Part shown: positions 59,103 to 64,000 of the stretch, one piece after another
How positions within the stretch are numbered: the first letter of the stretch is position 1
Layout of the letters: the number at the start of each line of letters is the position of its first letter
Assembly (NCBI GenBank): GCA_029747015.1
Contig: JAKOGI010000828.1
Span: 1 to 64,000 of the forward strand
DNA from: Carnegiea gigantea
Taxonomy: Eukaryota; Streptophyta; Magnoliopsida; Caryophyllales; Cactaceae
Reading direction: 5' to 3'
DNA length: 64,000 nt
Notes under the pieces: generated by a model
Told to the model about the DNA's origin: nothing
The model's database searches: none
What the model saw: only the letters and a program-made list of their open reading frames with translations
Position numbers and translations under genes: made by a program

Positions 59103-59414
59103 CTAGGGCATTATACTGACATTTGCACCTAGATCACATAGAACTCTCTCAAGTTCTACCTTTCCTACAATACAGGGGACAGAAAAACTACCTGGGTCAG
59201 GCAGCTTAGGGGGGAAAATGGTGGGGACCTCAATAGTGTTGTTTTCTTTGAAAGTGGCAGTCTTACCGTCATTATTTCTCTCCTTATTTCCATCCATGAT
59301 TATCTCCCTACCCTCTTTCATCGGTACTTCCTCAGAGTCAGCTAAGTCCTCTTCTTCCTTTATGGTAACACAGCTAACATTGCTCACGAGAGGTAGGTTT
59401 AGGTTTGTTAGCAA
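59103..59414 (-). pseudogene. Athila-like aspartic protease fragment
   Basis: A 103-codon frame ends in LCDLGANVSIMP, the active-site segment of gypsy/Athila proteases (DLGA in place of the more usual DSGA or DTGA). The preceding FSVPCIVG-KVE segment is typical of Athila gag-protease junctions. An acidic linker (KEEEDLADSEE) precedes it. Confidence 0.8.
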
Positions 59415-59808
59415 GTTTATCTAGGGGCGTTGATAAAAAAGTGGCTTTTTGGGCAATTTGGGCTTCTAGTATCATATTATGAGTTGTAAGCACATCAACC
59501 TTAGAGACTAATTGCTTACTATACTCATCCTATTTTTGTTGCGCCATAAGCATATTTTCTATCATTACCTCTAAATTAGACTTTTGAGGCATTTGAGAAG
59601 GGAATGGGGGTATCTGAAAATTAGGGGGTACTCTAGTATTCATAGGGGGCATATTCAGAGTATTTGGATTCGGCCTATAAGAAAAATTTGGATGATTCTT
59701 CCAACCCAGATTATAGGTATTAGAGTAAGGGTCATTGGTTAGTCTTGGGTTAAATTTTTGAACATAATTAACTTCATTAGGGTCTTGGGAAAAAGGACTC
59801 CCAACTTG

Positions 59809-59851
59809 ACAATTCAAAGTTATATGCTCAATTGAACTACAAATTTCACAA
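59809..59851 (-). other. gag CCHC zinc knuckle
   Basis: Translation on the - strand gives C-EIC-SSIEHITLNC, the Cys-x2-Cys-x4-His-x4-Cys knuckle that binds element RNA. It lies at the C-terminal end of gag, before the Asn/Pro-rich segment (59790-59560). Confidence 0.8.
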
Positions 59852-59981
59852 GGGGAAGGGCACTAGAGTTCACAACATTAGCATTCATTTGGTCCAGTCT
59901 TTAAGTCATACCATCTACTTTAGTAGAAAGTAAAGTAATTGCATCAACTTCAAGTTTACCTCTAACTCGCTTGGGTTAGCC

Positions 59982-60640
59982 TCATTCAGTGGACCATTGG
60001 AAGTTGTTTAGTACCATGTCCTCGATCAGATTATAGGCTTCATCCTTAGTTTTGCTCATCGGAGTTCCTCTTGCCGCCACATCAATAGTGGACCTCACAG
60101 ATTGGGTCACATAGTTATAAAAGGTTTGGATTATCATCCAATGCTGAAGAGCATAATGGGGACATAAACGCAACAGATCTTTAAAACGCTCCCAAGCTTC
60201 ACAGAGCATCTCGTCATCTCTTTGCAGAAAATTGGTGATCTGATTCCTTAGGCTTGCTGTTTTGCTTGGAGGGAAGAATTTGGTGAGGAAAGCTCATGTC
60301 AACTTATCGCAGGTGGTTATGCATCTAGACGGCAAAGAGTGCAACCAAGCCCTTACTTTATCCCTCAATGAAAAAGGGTATAAGTGTAGCCGAATCGTAT
60401 CACTAGAGACTCCATTTAATTTCAACATATCACACACCTCTAAAAAGACTGAGAGGTGCAAATTTGGGTCTTCCAAGGGAGCTCCCCGAACTGAGATTGT
60501 TGCACCATGGAAATGAGTGCCCGTTTGAGCTCGAAACTGTTGGCATCAACAGCAGGGCAAGCGATGTTTGAGGCGATCCCTTGGATTCTTGGGGTAACAA
60601 AATCTCGAAGAGTCCTTCATTGGTCACCATCTGCCATGTT
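59982..60640 (-). pseudogene. Athila-like gag, broken
   Basis: Motifs in order: FELKRALISMVQQ-like (about 60560), DPNLHLSVFLEVCDMLKLNGV, LYPFSLRDKVRAWLHSLP (frame 60476-60294), then EAWERFKDLLRLCPHYALQHW and QTFYNYVTQSVRSTIDVAA (60209-59982). This is the retrotransposon gag domain in its Athila/Tat form. Frame changes lie near 60480 and 60250. Confidence 0.88.
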
Positions 60641-60921
60641 TGAATTCCTTCTTGCTTTGTGTCTTTGCTCTTCAATCCTTTGCTTTTTCCTCCTTAAGCG
60701 AAAAGTCCTCTCAATCTCTAGATCGAGTTTGTACAAGATTGGACTTCTCCTAAACTAGGAAAAATTCATACAAGCACTAACACCAACACTATCAACGCAA
60801 CTTAAAATATGAAAGAAAGAAAAAGCAACAATAATAATAAAAAACAATAAAATACTTAGCCCCTTCGAAAGACTAACTCAATAGTTAAGAGTTTTAGTCT
60901 CTAGTAATGGCACCACAAACT

Positions 60922-62170
60922 TGATCAACTCTCACAATCACATGGGTAGTCGTAGCATAGATAAAAGATATCTTTTCTTAGGAACTAATTGTAAATTACT
61001 GAGTCTTATCTATCAGAATGTGTTAAGTAAAATTCTGATTCAAGTGATTCGTTTTAACAATGGCAAATAAACTTTTCTAAATCAACAAGGGAAAAAAGGT
61101 CTAGGAATTCTCGTAGTTGTGAAAGGAAATTGGATCAAAAATAATGAACATGTGCTTTCTTTTAATTGGTTAAATTCGATGAATTGTAATCTTTTCAGAA
61201 GCTCAGTCTATTCTTTCGAAATCAACTAAATTTGCTAAACTAAGCAAAAGTCGTTCTTTCTAACTAATTTGCCTTAATTCAAGTTCAATGTCTTTGATTA
61301 CTTACTAGTCCTCTTAACGTGTAAATCTCTCTTTTGAGATGAAGATATGTTAAGTCTAATCAAGCAGTTCAACAACCAAATGTCACTTTTCAGTTTTTCA
61401 CTTGATTGTTTCAAGAGTGCAAGCAAATTTCGGCCAAAAATCAACTCACAACAATCCAAACACTTGACAAACAAAATCAAGCCAATCATGAAAATAAGCA
61501 CAATTGTATAGATTAAAACATGATCTAGCAACACTTCCACAAACAACTAAATCCCTAGACTAAAGAAAACTACTCGGACATGATAAAAGATTAACAAACC
61601 ACCCAACGATTGGTGAAATATGAGCGAAAAGGGGATTGATTGAGATGACCTTCAACCAAGGGCTTCATAACCGCCCCAAGAACAAACTCTTACACTCAGG
61701 ACTCACACCAATATCATAACCAAACTAAAAACTATAAAAATTTAAGAAAGAAACTAAAGCACTAATCTATGCTATTCTATTTTGCTTTGCTTGGGAATGA
61801 TTAACAATGCTGCAAAACGTCATCTTTTATAGAGAGGCTCGGTCAGTCTCAGCCGCATAGCCGAGGAAAAATGAAGAGGCAACAGTTACAGGCTCACCAC
61901 GGGCAGACTGTGGCTTGTGCTAGAACTGGGTTTTTTCTCATTCTTTTGCTCTACAGTCGTGGCATAATATGGATAACCATGGAGGAGGTCAAAATGTAGC
62001 TATTGAAGGCAAATGCTGGGTAAAAAGGTTAAAAACCCTATAAAACACATCAAACAACTACACCCAAGCATAAATCGAGAATAGGAGAGTAAATAATAAC
62101 AATAAGCACATAGTTTTCCTAAAAAAGACACAAAATAGCCCTAAATGATGTATATATTAAGCGCTTATAA
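60922..62170 (-). repeat. 5' LTR of the Athila-like element
   Basis: A 1249-bp LTR from TGATCAACTCTCAC to GCTTATAA. A 6-base spacer separates it from the tRNA-Asp-type primer site at 60898-60915, as is usual in Athila/Tat elements. Confidence 0.88.
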
Positions 62171-62727
62171 ATAATCCATGCCAATATGAAATCTCATAAC
62201 ATATCAGTGTTAAGACATTAAAAATAAATTACAAGATAGGTTGTAGCACTCATATATAGATGAAGATTTTAAATTGATCATATAGGCAGACAATAAAATA
62301 AAAATTGCGAAATACATAGCCATATATAGAGATAGTAGGACAAGATCAAATATCAATACGTACTCCATATCAAGTCAAGTCTTTATTTACAGAATTGGGA
62401 TACAATTCTCTAGACATGGAATCTAATTCAATGAGATAGGCATGTATGCATCAACAATCAGATTTTAAATTCAAATTTCATGTAGTAAATATGCCATGTG
62501 ACGCAAAAGTTGAATGATATGTTGCAAGCATGATTTTAACTTTGAAAGGCATACTTATATTAAACATCTATGCATATGATCAATCTTTATGAGAAGCCAT
62601 ATAATTTTTTCTTCTACCAAATAATCAAACCAACATGCAACTAATAAGAATGCATAATTTATCTTCCCCTCAACATGAGAAATGTAAAAAAAATATGGAG
62701 GGGGAAAATTGAATGCAAAAAAAATAT

Positions 62728-63534
62728 TTACCTTATTTTTGCCTTAGGCAGCCCAACACTCACCATTTTCTGATCCAGCTTTTGATAAACATTATGTTTT
62801 ATTTGTCCTCTGAAATTTCTTATAGATTCAAATTCTAGTAAGGATGTATTAATTTTTCCAGGAAGGTGTCCAAGTAATTTTCCAAACATTTCCCCATGCT
62901 TCATAGAGTTCTGCAAAAAGAAATATTTAGGACAAGATTTTGGTACCCATGTCTTTTTGGTTCCATAATGGTTAGAAGTAAGACCGTATAGAGAGGTAGC
63001 AAATTTTTTATCTCTATTCTTGACATTCCTCCTTGGTATAATACTACTTTTATAAAACTTGGAAAAAGACTTATTAAGCATATCATTTAAATCAATTAAG
63101 CTAAGACAAGAATGAGAAAAATAATTAATAGAACTTTTTACCTCGTCTTTCTCAATTTTAAAAGTTGATGATCCTTGGTAATTCTTTTTGCTTCCATTTT
63201 CTCTATGGTCTTGTTTTTCAACAAATTCTTTATGTTGCTCAATTTTATCATGATACTCAAGAACGTTTTGAATGATCTTATAGTCATTTTCATTGATGCC
63301 TGGTTCACATGAGTTGTTGCCATCTCCAGGAGATTGTAGCTTGGACATATTAATCTTAGTTGTCTCCTCCTGCTTAACAATGTCGAGATCTAACACCTTT
63401 TCATTAGCACCATATGAATAATGAAGATAATCCCAAATCTCTTTGCCACTTTTGTACTGAAAAGCATATTCACAATTATCAATAGAAAGACCATAATATA
63501 GCATATTAATGGCTTTAAAAGTTTTGGACATCAT
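62728..63534 (-). pseudogene. SIRE-like gag remnant
   Basis: A 268-codon frame. The N-terminal 60 residues (KAINMLYYGLS, FQYKSGKEIWDYLHYSYGANEKV) match the UBN2 gag core of SIRE/Maximus copia elements. The rest is Lys/Asn/Ser-rich and does not resemble gag, and no zinc knuckle was found. Upstream gag sequence (63535-63700) is interrupted by stops. The frame is the only coding sequence found in the host element. Confidence 0.7.
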
Positions 63535-63755
63535 CTTGTAGTCCTCTTTGGTAAACTAATCCTTTGATTTTTCAATGACAATGGGACCTTTCTTTATAAT
63601 CTCCCAAAGATTGAGATCTTTGTGCTTGACATAGAGTTCGATGATTTCATGCCACCAAAATAATTAGTACCCATAAAAAGAGGTGGACAATCAGAATCAA
63701 GATTATAACTGACCATGAGATCGAAGCTATTAGACGGTTAAGTCTCAAGATAATA

Positions 63756-63767
63756 GCTCTGATACCA
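63756..63767 (-). other. tRNA-Met primer-binding site of the SIRE-like element
   Basis: The - strand reads TGGTATCAGAGC, an exact match to the plant copia primer site. It sits at the inner edge of the right LTR (63768 onward), fixing the element orientation as -. Confidence 0.9.
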
Positions 63768-64000
63768 ATTCAAGACTTAGATCACCCTAAAGGGGGGTGA
63801 ATAGGGTGATTGCAAAAACTTAAAATCAAAATCAAATGTAAATGCAGAAATTAAATGGAGATGATACACAATGATATTTTAACGAGGTTGGGCCTCAATC
63901 AGGCTTAAATCCCCATCTAGAGTTATCCAACTCTAGGATTCAACTCTCTACTTCTTTTATTAAGATGAACTCTCACAATCTTTCAGAGCTACCTACTCTA
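63768..64000 (-). repeat. right (5') LTR of the SIRE-like element, partial
   Basis: The first 233 bases of the LTR; the rest lies beyond the window. It matches 46924-47160 with scattered differences, for example AAAGGGGGGTGAATAGGG here versus AGAGGCAGGGTGGATAGGG at the left copy. Confidence 0.85.

Larger units (their letters stand above)
53250..62170 (-). mobile_element. non-autonomous Athila-like Ty3/gypsy retrotransposon
   Basis: LTRs are 53250-54511 and 60922-62170, flanked by a perfect 5-bp duplication ATAAT (53245-53249 and 62171-62175). The primer site at 60898-60915 (- strand) reads TGGTGCCATTACTAGAGA and differs from the Athila/Tat tRNA-Asp site only by transitions. A TGGGGGAGTT purine tract abuts the left LTR. 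Gag and a protease remnant (60640-58431) are followed directly by an ATHILA ORF-1 domain (57655-56416); RT, RNase H and integrase are missing. It is nested in the SIRE-like element. Confidence 0.88.

Overview
This window is repeat-rich nuclear DNA of a flowering plant, probably a eudicot. It is AT-rich, has plant GT-AG introns, and carries plant-type LTR retrotransposons, an L1-type LINE with a plant RNase H tail, an Au-type SINE, CACTA, MULE and hAT elements, and a decayed plant pararetrovirus. Species cannot be fixed from sequence alone. Only one host gene looks intact: a YUCCA-type flavin monooxygenase (auxin synthesis) on the + strand at 23245-29911, with four exons joined by three phase-0 introns.

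Region by region. 1-475: TA/TG microsatellite and a short motif that recurs inverted at 8822-8852 beside a second microsatellite. About 1690-7845 (- strand): an endogenous caulimovirid (pararetrovirus) broken by stops and frameshifts. Read 5' to 3' it has a degraded tRNA-Met primer site, a small coiled-coil ORF, a coat protein with zinc knuckle, a movement protein, then protease, reverse transcriptase, RNase H, an unidentified C-terminal ORF and a TATA promoter. 9092-11192 and 16485-17934: AT-rich DNA, part of it built from a dispersed CTCACTAAA motif and split by a complete but decayed Ty1/copia element (11193-16479, - strand, TSD CACAT). 17935-18701: a TRIM whose second LTR holds a hAT MITE. 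20111-22968: small DNA elements, including a 9-bp-TSD MULE MITE with an Au SINE inside its left end.

22969-29980: the YUCCA gene. Intron 2 is 3.6 kb and holds two hairpins, a TA microsatellite and a hAT-like element. A second, inverted copy of the MULE MITE lies 69 bp past the stop codon. 30700-40034: an old L1 LINE (+ strand), split by a younger copia element (31069-36106, TSD GATAT) and by a solo LTR (36854-37560). 40674-44539: an LTR element with no coding capacity. 46924 to the window end: a large SIRE/Maximus-like copia derivative (- strand) with a gag remnant but no pol. Nested in it are a CACTA element carrying exons of a calcium-dependent protein kinase (49011-52938) and a non-autonomous Athila-like Ty3/gypsy element (53250-62170, TSD ATAAT).

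The genes do not form a pathway. What organises the window is insertion history: nested insertions around one small auxin gene. TSDs, PBS/PPT sites and LTR comparisons by eye give the relative order. LTR identity is about 93% for the first copia element and about 97-98% for the second.
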